Shown here piece after piece: positions 52,218 to 63,520 of a stretch of 64,000 bases of DNA (positions within the stretch are counted from its first letter, which is position 1; each line of letters begins with the position of its first letter). A program made the position numbers and the translations under genes. The stretch comes from Parietaria judaica. Taxonomy: Eukaryota > Streptophyta > Magnoliopsida > Rosales > Urticaceae. The stretch is taken from NCBI GenBank assembly GCA_954871525.1, contig OX940865.1, forward strand, positions 11,670,606 through 11,734,605, read 5' to 3'. The notes beneath the pieces are model-generated. The model made no database searches and was not told the origin of the DNA. It saw only the letters and a program-made list of their open reading frames with translations.

Positions 52218-55200
52218 ATGGGAGAGAACATGGAGAGCCATTGGAGGGTTATGGTTTTGGGTTTCGTTGTGTTCGTACTGGGAGCTTGTAAAGTCAACGG
52301 ATTGGTTTCTCCTAATACCATGAAAATGATTAGGGCTTTGAATGAAAAGGGTCCATATTTTGGTATTGTGATTCCAAACAATTTTGAGATGGACCCTCTT
52401 TTGAAATCCTCAAGTTTTGTTCCTGATCAAAATCACCCCCACTTGGAGTTTTCAGGTTTGCATGTGTATTTCTTTGTCATGTTGATATTGTTCGGCTGAA
52501 AATTTTGGACATGGTTCTTGGTTTTTTCCCTGTTCCGTTACCCTTCATGGAATGTTTGAAATTTTTTATTTTTGGGAAGTTTTGTTTTAAAATCGGGAAC
52601 AGGGACGTCCCGGTTCCCGGTTTAAGAATTGGGAAATGGAACCGGGATGACACCTTAAATCCCGTTTTTTTTTTCGCCCGTTCCGGCTTATACATATATG
52701 TTTATATTTTTATTATATGATAATTTTTTTTATGTCTTGATAATATCTTGGATTATGTATTATATTTTAATTTTTAAACTTGGTATATATTTTTTCCCGA
52801 TTCCGGTTCTCGGTTTTTTTTCCTGAATTTTGTCCCTGTTCCGTTTTGGTTCCCGATTTTGATTTCACTCCTTGTTCCATGTATTAGATTAAGATGGTTT
52901 TTTTAAGTTGACCATTATTCATTTCCATATCATCATCTCTGAATTATCTGCACCTTTATTACTAGGGTAAACTGCGGCTAATGTACCTAATGTTTGATCT
53001 TATGCGGATTATGTACCCAATGTTTATTTTTGGCGGCTAATGTACCCAATGTTTGATCCGTTAGATATTTTCGTGTTTTCCGTCAGTTGACCGTTAGAGG
53101 GTTATCCTCCTCTATATGTACACTTTTTGTATTTTTGACATAACTCACTCATTTTTTGTCCAAATTTTATGCACGACTTATGGTTGAAAAGATAAGAGAT
53201 AGATATACAACTTTTGTGTTTTAAGTTTTGTAAAATCAGTTTTAGAAAAATACGAAATTTCTAATAGAACGTAAAAGTGAACATTAGTTTAATGCAAAAT
53301 AATTGTTTCGAGCAAATTTTAATATACTTAATGACTTTTTATGATGAAACGTAAAAGTAAAAAGTTATATGTAAATATTTTATCTTTCTAACGGGTGTTT
53401 ATTTATAAATTTTGGACAAAAAATAAGTGAGTTATGCCAAAAATATGAAAGATGTGATAAGAAATAATCTTTCATATTTTTGGCATAACTCACTCATTTT
53501 TTGTAAAAAATTTATAAATAAACACCCGTTGGAAAGATAAAAAATTTATCTACAACTTTTTAGTTTTACGTTTCATCATAAAAATTCATTAAGTATATTA
53601 AAATTTTCTCGAAACAAATATTTTGCATTAAACTAATTTCCAGTGTTACGTTCTATTTGAAATTTCGTATTTTTTTAAAACTTATTTTACAAAACTTAAA
53701 ACACAAAAGTTGTAGATCTATCTCTTATCTTTCCAATCATAGGTTGTGCATAAAATTTGGACAAAAAATGAGTGAGTTATGTCAAAAATACGAAAAGTGT
53801 ACATATAGAGGGGATAACTCTCTAACGGTCAACTGACGGAAAATACGAAAATATCTAACAGATCAAACATTGGGTACATTAGCCGCCGAAAATAAACATT
53901 GGGTACATAATCCGTAGAAGATCAAACATTGGGTACATTAGCCGCAGTTAACCCTTATTACTATTATAAACTCTTTATCGCTAGAACTACGTACCGGAAA
54001 TCACCAGATGTATGCCATTGCATGTATGAGAATTTTAATAAACTTAATAGATTTAAATTAAATCATTTAATATAATTAAAATACCTTTAATTTTTTACTT
54101 AATTAGCGTAATAATTATTAATAGTATATCAACTATTAATTGAATAATATTTGATGAGTCATGATTTTGTTTTATTAGGAAGAAGATTCCGGATTGGTGT
54201 ATTGGGGAATCAAAAGGTTATTCTTGTCATGACAGGATTAGGAATGGTACGTTCTTTAACTAATTACTATCTGAAGGCATGCATATATTTTTGAGAAGTA
54301 ATTAAGTGTTTACCATACATGCATGTGAATGTATGTATGTATATATGTATATATATATATATATATATATAGCTGAATGCAGGCACAACGACACAGCTGT
54401 TGGTGGCTCTATTCAGATTGAAAGGTGTTCTTCACTATGGAATTGCAGGGAATGCAAATCCTAACCTCCAAATAGGAGATGTCACCATTCCACGATATTG
54501 GGCACACACTGGCCTATGGAATTGGCAGGTAATTAAATTAAATTAAATGACAGCTTCCTAATACTATTTGCCTAAATAGGTTTGATATAGCGCAGTGAAT
54601 TTTTTATATATACGGGCCGGTTCTCGCTTGTAGTTGCGCTCCTCATACTGTGAATCTGTATCTACCGGTCCCGATTCTGATAAGTTATCACTGGTATATA
54701 CCGGTCTTAATTTTATTAAATTTAAATGATCATTAAATTTGTTTTTAGGCTTCTTAAAAATTAAATAACAGTGTTAGATGTTAAGATCGGTGAGAAAAAC
54801 AATGATTGATGAATTAATAGTCACAGACTCACAGTTATATCGGTTTAAAATTGGGTTTTTTTTTTAAGGGATAATACAGAATAAATGTGTGATGAATGAC
54901 ACTCTTATGAAGATTATATAGATAATTTAATAATTATTAATGAGTAGAGATTTGAGAAATATTATATGAAATGTATGAGTAGAGATTTGGAGATGGGGCA
55001 GAGGATGAGTTGGCACTGGAATCCAATGGAGATTACACAAGGAGATTTGGGTACTTGCAATTTTCAGATTTCAATATTAACAATGGCACCACCAAGAAGG
55101 CCAAACCTGCTGAGAATCTTCTCAACAATGTCTGGTTTCAGCCTGAAGAGCTCTTTCCGGTCTTCGGCTACCCTGAAGCCAGGCAACACGCCCTATGGGT

Positions 55201-56814
55201 CCCCGTTGACCCACGATATTACCGCCTAGCTAAGAAATTACAGGTCAGCTTACTGTCTTCACTATTCACAAAATCTTGAATGGCTCGTCATTTTAGAGTA
55301 TCTTCAACCATGCGAATGATGTGATATTTGTCCAACTTTTCACCTCTCTAAGGGTTTTGATACAGTGTTCCGATATTCAGCAAAAACGGCATTTTGAACC
55401 TTGGTTTGATATGCTCTTCGAATTTAGTCGAAAATTGTAAATATTTAATGGAAACGTTCATCTTTAAAGGGTAAGCTAAGACCCAAAAAAAGATATAAAA
55501 TATATTAATTTAGGGGACAAACAAATTTGAAAAAATAGTGGATTAACATGAATCCCTGTATATTAATTCAGAGCGATAAATTGATATAGAAACTATAAGA
55601 TTAAGACTATTATAGTTACTCTTTATCTTTTGCAAACATTAGCTTGCGATTAAAAAAATTAAAGCTAAGATTGATATTAGTTAAATTCTAGTATCGATTA
55701 AAATATATCATAAACACTACAAACGTAATTAATTTTTTTCTGGTTTTATTTTAATTAAAAAAATCAACCTTTTTATTTGTTTTCAAAATTGTTGTTCAAG
55801 TATAATAAAACTTACATAAGTTAAATACTAAATATATTCTTAGCTTCTTAATAATAGTAGTTTTCTCCGCCCACAGTTTCGGCCATTCACCAATTTCGAT
55901 AAAATATTAAGGTGATATATATTTCGAAGTCTCATTAAAATATTTAATTCCATTAATATCAAAAACTAATAACTCACCCGTGAAGGGCTATTTCGAAATG
56001 AATCATTCTCTTTTATTATGATATTATCTTCATTAGTTTCTTTGATACATTTTGATTTTATTCTAATATCTATTAGGTACATTAGATCAAGCTTTTTATG
56101 GCTATTATTAGGTTTATATATGCTACATAAGCAAGAGAAAAACGTGTGTAAGTTTTTAGTTGATGATGAATTAAAAATCGAGTTTTTGCTTGTGAAGTCG
56201 AATTCTATCTCGCAAAAAGACACATTCTTGTGTTCGCTCGTATCTCTCTACATCAGTTAACACAATTTAGAGGAATATAACTTCTAAGACAACTTATAAT
56301 ATTAACCGAAATTATTTAATTTCACAGGCTTCTCTGAAATTATAATATTTTACTATTTTATAAAAAATTCTTTTTTTTTTAGTCGATCTAAAAATATTAT
56401 TAATTTATTAAGTATTAATTTAAGATATGTTGATTTGATTTATTATTTACTTGTTTTCTGATGCAGAATCTAAAGCTGAGTAATTGTGTGAACACAACTT
56501 GTCTACCCAGACCAGCTAAGGTGGTGAGGGTGAGTAGGGGTGTAAGCGCCAACATATTTGTTGACAACAGCGCCTACAGAGAGTTTTTGCACTCCAAATT
56601 CAACGCCACTCCCATTGACATGGAGAGCGCCGCCGTGGCTCTAGTCTGCTTTCAGCAAAAAATGACGTTTATCGTGATTCGGGCGCTCTCCGACCTGGCC
56701 GGAGGCGGGTCCGCCCTCTCCAACGAAGCAGCCCTCTTCGCTGCATTGGCGGCACAAAATGCAGTCGATGTTTTGGTCAAAGCCGTTGAATTATTCTCCA
56801 CGTCCAACGCTTAA
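52218..56814 (+). CDS. Bark storage protein / nucleoside phosphorylase-like, secreted
   Basis: Family members share the fold of purine nucleoside phosphorylase and MTA/SAH nucleosidase. In poplar they are vegetative nitrogen stores; enzymatic activity is often uncertain. Exons: 52218-52455, 54179-54246, 54373-54528, 54983-55243 and 56467-56814, GT-AG throughout, 1,071 nt (356 residues plus stop). A second ATG at 52230 (MESHWR) would shorten it by four residues. A signal peptide is visible (VMVLGFVVFVLGACKVNG). Family motifs follow: VILVMTGLGMLNAGTTTQLL, HYGIAGNANPNLQIGDVTIP and WAHTGLWNWQ. Later come NNVWFQPEELFPV, VSANIFVDN, PIDMESAAVALVC and IRALSDLAGGGS, the substrate-pocket Met-Glu and catalytic Asp regions of the superfamily. 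Intron 1 (1.7 kb) holds a 990-bp foldback element. No coding defect seen. Confidence 0.92.
52500..52880. repeat. Unclassified repeat-like block in intron 1, GGGAAC motifs
   Basis: Short GGGAACGGG/CCCGGTTCCCGG motifs recur in both orientations (for example 52595-52640 and 52795-52860), in the style of non-autonomous hAT-like elements. I could not find matching termini or a target duplication. Confidence 0.35.
52965..53954. mobile_element. Foldback Mutator-like element in intron 1 of the phosphorylase-like gene
   Basis: 990 bp. It starts GGGTAAACTGCGGC and the reverse-complemented right end starts GGGTTAACTGCGGC. The arms are inverted copies over almost their whole length (roughly 490 bp each, meeting near 53460). 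A perfect 9-bp duplication, TTATTACTA, lies at 52956-52964 and 53955-53963. No coding sequence. Transcription of the host gene would produce a long hairpin from it. Confidence 0.93.
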
Positions 56815-58440
56815 TTAATATTTAAAACCTACTCAAAGTTAGAATGACAAGAGAGAGGAATTACGAAAAAGAATAATCGAAGTAATTAAAGGGGGGATTG
56901 TATGGAATAGTAGTTAAAGTTAAACAAAATAGTTCAAAATATTCATAAACATTCAATTGTGTCGTGAAATTTGTGTTTTTCATAGATTTTTACACATGTG
57001 TTTCCGTTACCGTCAAGTCATTTCATGTTTATATGGCCAAATTGAAGTATTTAACTTATTTTGAATTATACTCGTGTAAATGACTCAATATTGGTAGAGA
57101 TATATTAGAAACCAACTAAAAATTCAAATTCCACGACCTACATTATTTATTAATCGCAATCAATAAAAACGTAGGACTATGCCATGCTATTTGACTAATT
57201 TTAGATATTTTTACAGCTATTATTCCTAAAAAATAAGCACCATAAAGTTAACATAAGATTTAAATTTCTAAATCCAAAATCGTCCACAATATCTTTCCAT
57301 TACTAAACTAACGCCGAATTATGACGCCCCAAAAGTCGAGCTCGACCATTACTGCGACACGAAGGTCGCAAAATTCGATAGCCGGAGCGTCGAATTCGCC
57401 GAGAGGGGAATATGAAAATGTTAAAATGAAGAGGTTAAGAAATACGTGTATTCTTGCCATATGCCTTGCGAAATACATAAACGAAACGAAATCATGTATC
57501 TGTCGGCAAGTCTAAGTCTAAGTCAAATAAATTACTTAATTTATTAAAAAAAATATAAACTAACAATAGAAATGATAACGCGATACATATTTCTGTTTGA
57601 AAGAACTTGGAAATGAACAGATAAGCTCATTGCTGGCAAAGCCTGCCCATTACAGTAATGCCACATGGATTTTGTATCTTGATGCACTTAACCCTTTGAA
57701 TATAGTTTTTGACAATAATATTTTCTGTTAATAAAAAATAGCGTATCGTTTCATATACATTAAAAATGACAAAAAAATATCTTGTATTTCACTCCATATC
57801 TTGTTTGATGATATTTTCTTCAGTTTATTATTTTACTCAAATCATCTTTAATAGTTTTTTGAATATATGAACTAATTACGTTACTTTTAATAAATTTATT
57901 AAAAAATTACAATGATATATTATATTTAAAAGGTATTATTGTGTAAAAAATAAAATAATCTCCTTGGGTTTTGTATTTGTTTTAATTCGGTTCTCTTCTT
58001 ATTTCTTCTTATTCTTGATCACTCATAAAGTTGGGATGATTCGCTCGATAATTAAAGTATAAACTAGAAAGAAAATAAAAACATTTAACTTGTCAATTCT
58101 AAATCTTAAAGCCCCGAAACATAATTAATCTTAACATGGTTTTCATTTATCCTAAACTAATTATCTTTAATAAAATAAAATCGTATCCGCTTATCTTAAT
58201 AAAAAAATTGCTTGTCTACTCTATTTCATAATTTCTTATATTTAAATATTGGGTTGTAAAACTTAATTAACCGAGACTATTATAAAAACTCGAGTAGAAC
58301 AACCAAGATGACATTTGTGATACTTGTAGCATAAAGAGAGCGAGAGAAAGAATAAAAACTATCATCAATTACAACAAAGACAATTCGTAAAGCAAAACAA
58401 ACCACTATAATATCAGTGTCATCGTTTATTTTTTAACCTT
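56815..58440. other. Intergenic, no gene called
   Basis: AT-rich. A short GC-richer frame at 57310-57415 reads in part DAPKVELDHYCDTKVAKF without a stop for about 30 codons. It has no start, splice context or family I recognise. Confidence 0.45.
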
Positions 58441-58462
58441 TTTTATTTGGAAAATAGTATTA

Positions 58463-59942
58463 GATAACCATCTTTTAACGTTTAAATTTACATTTATCAA
58501 ACGTGTGGTTTTAATTATTAAAATAGTCAATCAAGATGATGTGTCATTGAAAACTAATTTCTCTGTACCAAAATTGCCCCTACCTATAAAAATTCGTTTT
58601 TTATTTTTAAAATAATTATTTTTTTTATTAATTATGCATGATTTTAGGAATAATTTTGTACCAAATTTGAAAATGTATACCCAAAATATTATCTCCTCTC
58701 TCATATATCAATCAAATCATCTTTCTCTCTCCTCCATTTTCGCAACTCTCTCTCTCTCCCGTTTTCTCTCTCATCAAGAACTTCAAACACTCATAACTCC
58801 CTCTCTGAAACTCCGATTTACTCAAATTTGGTACCGTTGGAAAGGTCTTGACGTGACGAAGCTATTGATAGGTGAATTGTGACCATAAGTTGCAGGTTTT
58901 GATCAGAATAATCACGGTAAGTTCCGGTTGCACGATTTAAGATTTATCCCGAAACAGTTCGATTTTGGAAAAACTAACACCGGATTCATGTTCGGGAGGC
59001 CTTCTAGTGTTCGGTGGAGGTGTTCCGCGCCATCACCGCCGTCGTCCACCGCCTCCGGTCGCCAGAGTTCGTCTTCGATCATGAAATTGGATTGGGAGTT
59101 TTGAAGCCCTTGCCAAAGAGATTAAAACCCCTCAATTAATTTCATGATCCGATTTCCGGTAAGCTTCAATTTCACGGGATTTCCTCATTTGGTCCCGCCA
59201 AACTCGACGCTCGTTTTCGATATCGAGTTTATTTCTTGGAGTGTGATTAAGGACGTCACCGACTATACTGGCGTGTCGAAGAAGATCGTACATGACGGGG
59301 ACGGTTGGGCTACTCCAAGGGACGAAGTTTTTTTTTGTTTTGTTTTGTTTATTCGTGTTAATTTTGTATTTGTCATTGTTAATATTGTGTTAATATGTAT
59401 GTTAAGTCGTGTATATGTGTATTAATTCGACTTGTAAATATATGTAATTCGAATGATAAATGTAGGTTTATTGGTTTATTCTTGAAAATGTATGTTAATT
59501 CGAATTGTAAATGTAGGTTTATTGGTTTATTTGTTAAATCGAATTGTTAATTTGGTTAATGTTTTTTTAATTTAAATTGTTTTAAAATATTAATATGGTT
59601 TATTGAAATTATTTTTTGTTAATAAATTTGAATTTTTATTTCAAAAAGTGAAAAACGTTTTTTATATTTAAAAATTTGAAATTTGAACTTTATTTTTAAA
59701 TTTGGAATTCAAATATTCCTAATTTATTATTTTATTATTTTTTTAAAAAAATAAAATAAATTCGTAATAATTATTAATTATTAAAATAAATTTTATAATT
59801 TAAGTTTTAATATTAATTATTATTAATAATAAGGGTAGATTAGTCATTTTATATTAGTTAATGTGGTTTATTGGCTATGTCACAAAATTAACTAAACAAT
59901 TATTTTAACAATTTCAAAACATTAAGATGGCTAATTATCTTA
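58463..59942. mobile_element. Probable TIR element carrying an FKBP fragment
   Basis: The left edge (GATAACCATCTT...AAATAGTCAATCAAGATG) is imperfectly mirrored by the right edge just before 59942 (reverse-complement GATAATTAGCCATCTT...). Both arms run about 120 bp into TACCCCTA/AAGGGTAG-like blocks. The interior from about 58730 to 59340 is GC-richer and includes a recognisable gene fragment. No target duplication was confirmed, and the right edge coincides with the insertion site of the next Pack-MULE, so the boundary is uncertain. Confidence 0.5.
59170..59325 (+). pseudogene. Captured FKBP-type peptidyl-prolyl isomerase fragment
   Basis: The plus strand reads GFPHLVPPNSTLVFDIEFIS and continues SWSVIKDVTDYTGVSKKI, then DGDGWATPRDE. 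The block PPNSTLVFDIE closes an FKBP domain, and the segment after it matches the inter-domain linker of multi-domain plant FKBPs (ROF1/FKBP62 type), which are chaperone-linked prolyl isomerases. The rest of the protein is absent, and the frame then runs into a T-rich stretch. A short host-derived fragment. Confidence 0.7.
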
Positions 59943-60147
59943 GGGCTTATTAGCAAAATACTCAATTATAATCAAACTATTTTAAAAATTACTCATGTTT
60001 TAATTAATCCAAATCATGCTCAATTTAAAGGTGATTTTCCAAAAATACCCCTGCTCATTCTCTGGTCCTTCTCGACAAACTTATCTCTCTAAAACCACTC
60101 ATCTCTCTCAAACCCTCACTTCTCTTTCCCTCCGATCTTCGGCTTCA

Positions 60148-60480
60148 ATGGCCACCATCCTCGACAAACTCTCTCTCCCTCGCTGCGTAGTCGTACCATG
60201 GGCGGCCCACTCCCCGGCCGCCGCATCGCGGTTCCGCAGTCCAGAGGCCTCAAGCTCGCGCCGAGCCTCTCGCCTCGCTCTGCCGTGTCGTTGCGCTCTC
60301 TTCCGGCTTCGCGAGGAGCCTCTCGTCGCCAGGGTGGCAGCGGAACTGTCTGCGAGGCTCAGGAAACCGCCTTTGAAGGTCCGTCTATGGGGTTCGTTGC
60401 GGGATTGGAAATTCGTTGTTCTTGTGTTGTGATCTCTTGTGTTTTATAAATTTCTGCAGAATCTGATAGACCGGTGTTGA
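60148..60480 (+). pseudogene. Captured m-type thioredoxin fragment
   Basis: m-type thioredoxins are plastid thiol reductants. ATG at 60148 gives MATILDKLSLPRCVVV. After a frameshift near 60195 the transit-peptide-like part continues GPLPGRRIAVPQSRGLKL and ends GTVCEAQETAFE, the classic cleavage-site region. A GT donor follows at 60379, and a TTTCTGCAG acceptor ends at 60459. The next exon gives ESDRPVL, the strand just before the thioredoxin active site. Sequence then changes to another source, so the WCGPC site is missing. The part between FE and ESDRPVL in normal proteins is also lost. Confidence 0.8.
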
Positions 60481-60600
60481 GTTGTTCCAGAGCGAGGTCT
60501 GTGAAGCCGCTAGGGCCAAACTCGAGAAGACGAGGGAGAGAGATGAACTGGAAAAGCTGTATCAAAACGACACGTCTTTGTTTGTCGTATTTCCATCTCC
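60481..60600 (+). pseudogene. Captured coding-like fragment, unidentified
   Basis: Joined directly to the thioredoxin piece. One frame reads LFQSEVCEAARAKLEKTRER and then DELEKLYQND, charged and helical as in a coiled coil, followed by sequence resembling a 3' UTR (about 60600-60720). I do not recognise the parent gene. Confidence 0.45.
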
Positions 60601-60756
60601 AACCACACACACAAAAAAAAAAATTGGCAATCTTTGTAACAACGCATCGTTGGGTTTTGTGTAGTTTCTCCTGTAATTTATTGTTATCAATGTAACGATT
60701 CTCTTTATACTTAATATCAAGAAAATTTTCTGATTGAACCTCAACTCCGAATGAAT

Positions 60757-61988
60757 TAACTTTGGTTACAATAATGTAACTTTGGTTACGATAATGTAAC
60801 TTCGGTTACAAAAATTTAATTCCAATTAAATTAGTGTAACTTCAGTTACGATAATGTAACTTTGGTTACCATAATGTAACTTTGGTTACGATAATGTAAC
60901 TTCAGTTACAAAAATTTAAAATAAATTAAATTAGTGTAACTTCAGTTACGATAATGTAACTTTGGTTACCATAATGTAACTTTGGTTACGATAATGTAAC
61001 TTCGGTTACAAAAATTTAATTCCAATTAAATAGTGTAACTTTAGTTACGATAATGTAACTTTGGTTACGATAATGTAACTTCGGTTACAAAAATTTAATT
61101 CCAATTAAATTAGTGTAACCACATTTACATTAGTGTAACTATAATGATTGTGGTCATAGTATTACCTAATTGTGGTCATACTATTACATAATTGTATGTC
61201 ACTATTTTTTGACAATTTTTTTAATTTAAATTCTTTTTTGTTACTCAAATTATGTGAACTTATTGTTACGTACCTTTAGATGGAAACTGGATTAATATAA
61301 TAATGTAACATAAGTGTAACCATATATTACTAGAATTACGAAAGTGTAACTCCTGTTACAAAAGTGTAACACCGGTTACAAAATTTATTTTAATAATTCC
61401 AAATTAACTCCAAAAGCAATAAATTATTATTTGAACAAATATATTGAAATTGTAACTCCGTTTACAAAAGTGTAACTACAGTTACAACAGTGTAACACCA
61501 GTAACAAAGTGTAACCGAAATTACAAAAGGGTAACATAAGTTACGATAATGTAACTTTGGTTACGCTAATGTAACTTTGGTTACGCTAACATAAGTTTAA
61601 CCATATATTACTAGAATTACAAAACTGTAACTCTGTTACAAAAGTGTAACACCGGTTACACTTATGTAACTTGAGTTACAAAAATGTAACACCGGTTACA
61701 AAAATTATTTTAATACTTCCAAATTAACTCCAAAAGCAATAAATTATTATTTGAACAAATATATTGAAATTGTAACTATGGTTACAAAAGTGTAACTACA
61801 GTTACAACACTGTAACACCAGTTACAAAGTGTAACCGAAGTTACAAAAGGGTAACTTAAGTTACGATAATGTAACTTCAGTTACGATAATGTAACTTTAG
61901 TTACGATAATGTAACTTTGGTTACAAAAATTTAATTCCAATTAAATTAGTGTAACTTCAGTTACGATAATGTAACTTTGGTTACGATA
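60757..61988. repeat. 1.2-kb minisatellite of GTAAC...GTTAC dyads
   Basis: The core unit, GTAACTTTGGTTACGATAAT, is about 20 bp and repeats dozens of times with variants (TTCAG, TTCGG, ACCGG, ACAG in the centre). Each unit is a short inverted repeat, GTAAC-N4-GTTAC. An 80-bp higher-order unit with AAAATTTAATTCCAATTAAA is seen in the left part. A longer duplication of about 320 bp (starting near 61391 and 61711) is seen in the right part. It lies inside the Pack-MULE. Confidence 0.93.
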
Positions 61989-62361
61989 AATAGGGCTTTG
62001 GTCTCTTTCTTTTTTGTTTCATATTTCTGTTTTTTTGTTATGTATAGATTAAAAACTTATAAAAGTGTCGTCATGCTTGATGATGATATAAACTGCCCGT
62101 ATTGTTTAAGTTAGGGGTGAAATCAGGATAAAAATTCACTTATTTCAAAATTAAGGACCGGGATTTCGGATTGAAATTTTGAACGTCTTGAATTAATGAA
62201 ATCCGTGTCTGGAATTTAAATTATGAAATTAAAAAATGCGATGAAATACTAGATTTCGAATCCAGAACTATATTGCGTACACCTCTCTCTTCTCCTCCAA
62301 CATTCCCTACCAAATCATCCGCCATTACTGCTAAAGCTCAAGCTCAGGCGAGAACCTCCAC

Positions 62362-62855
62362 AATGCCCTCCTCCTCCTCCTCCTCCTTCTCATCCTCTCT
62401 CTCATTGCTCTCTACTGAAGCCACCCTCCACAGGAGACTCCTCCACCAGCCCTTCTTCCCTCTTGATTCCCCCCCTCCCGCTGAGCCGCCATTGCCGGGC
62501 TCCAACCCCTAGTACCCATTCTCTAACTCCCCTCCCTCGCTGCCCACCGACTCCCCCTTCTTCTCTGACATCGCCGTCTCTCCCCCGCCGCCTTCGCCCG
62601 TCGCTTTCGCCTCCTTCCCCGCCAACATTTCCTCTCACATCCTCCCCCACGTTCGCCGCGTTCGCCGTCTTCTTCTTCTACTACCGGAGGAAGACCCGGA
62701 GCGACATCTCCGACGACAAGACCTTCAGATCGGAGAACAGCAGCAGGCTTTACCCCGCCATCGGGAGCAATGCCGGAACTCGGGCGCATTAGCTCCGCGC
62801 GGGCTCGTCGGCGAGCTCGGAGTTTCTCTACCTCGGGACTCTCGTCGCTCGTCAC
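62362..62855 (+). pseudogene. Captured class I formin N-terminal fragment
   Basis: Plant class I formins nucleate actin at the plasma membrane. The piece reads RRLLHQPFFPLDSPPP, then, past an in-frame stop near 62510, PFFSDIAVSPPPPSP and ASFPANISSHI. In another frame come a short hydrophobic stretch (FAAFAVFFFYYRRK), DDKTFRSENSSRLYPA and, further on, SSEFLYLGTLV. That is the proline-rich, transmembrane and juxtamembrane order of formins. The stop, frameshifts and missing FH2 domain make it non-functional. Confidence 0.85.
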
Positions 62856-62903
62856 GCTCGGAGTGCCGGAAAATGGAGTCGCCGGAGCTCCATCCTCGCG
62901 CAC

Positions 62904-62999
62904 GCACTGGTCTCGGTAGGCCAGCGACATCTTCGCTTGCACTTGCACCATCTCCGACTGCGTCGCAATCATCTTCTTCGACGATCCCTCAATTTCCAT
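62904..62999 (-). pseudogene. Captured NDUFB7 (complex I B18 subunit) N-terminal fragment
   Basis: NDUFB7 is a CHCH-domain subunit of mitochondrial complex I. From ATG at 62999 the minus strand reads MEIEGSSKKMIATQSEM and on to LAYRDQC, matching the start of plant NDUFB7. Similarity ends at the first cysteine. The frame does not stop there but continues antisense through the formin piece to 62523, making a 158-codon chimeric open frame. Confidence 0.75.
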
Positions 63000-63140
63000 C
63001 TTTCTCTCCAGATTGTTTGAAAGGGTATAATGGTCTATAAAAGACCAGTTGAGGATTTATTTAATTTTAGCAAAGTTTTGAGTATATTTTAAAAAAATTT
63101 CACCCTAAATGAGTATTATGCTAATAAGCCCATTATCTTA

Positions 63141-63379
63141 AGCTCTCTTTTTATTTTATTTTCTATTTAAAAATTTAAGTATAAATTTTTCTTCGCGTCT
63201 CTTTTTCTGTTTCAGGAAATTGGCTCACTTGAATTAATTCATTTGTTTTCTTATGGCTTGTTCAATTATCGTAGATATAACAAGTCAAGGTTTGTACTTG
63301 TAAAAAGTAATATTCAACGGCCGTCCTATAGATTATTTGTGCCGGCACTTAAATAAAAACAAGTAAACAAATTAATACT

Positions 63380-63410
<31 letters not shown>

Positions 63411-63520
63411 CCATTTAATTTAAAACAAAAAAAACAAAATTAAGAATTTTCATATAAACATTTAAACCCCCCTTAAAACCCCCCCTCTCTCTGTGCTCTC
63501 GAACTCTTTACGGCATCACG
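63141..63520 (+). promoter_or_regulatory. Upstream region of the right-edge gene
   Basis: Between the Pack-MULE target duplication and the start codon. It holds a TA tract (about 63381-63407) and, just before the ATG, a C/T-rich leader (CCCCCCTCTCTCTGTGCTCT), typical of a plant 5' UTR. Confidence 0.4.

Larger units (their letters stand above)
59943..63131. mobile_element. Pack-MULE with fragments of at least three host genes and an internal minisatellite
   Basis: 3,189 bp. Both ends read inward GGGCTTATTAGCA; the terminal inverted repeats extend about 115 bp with moderate identity. A perfect 9-bp target duplication, ATTATCTTA, lies at 59934-59942 and 63132-63140. The GC-rich left interior carries an m-type thioredoxin piece joined to an unidentified coding-like piece. 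The middle is a 1.2-kb tandem array. The right interior carries a formin piece (plus strand) and the first codons of NDUFB7 (minus strand). No transposase. The right end is about 390 bp upstream of the next gene's start codon. Confidence 0.92.
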
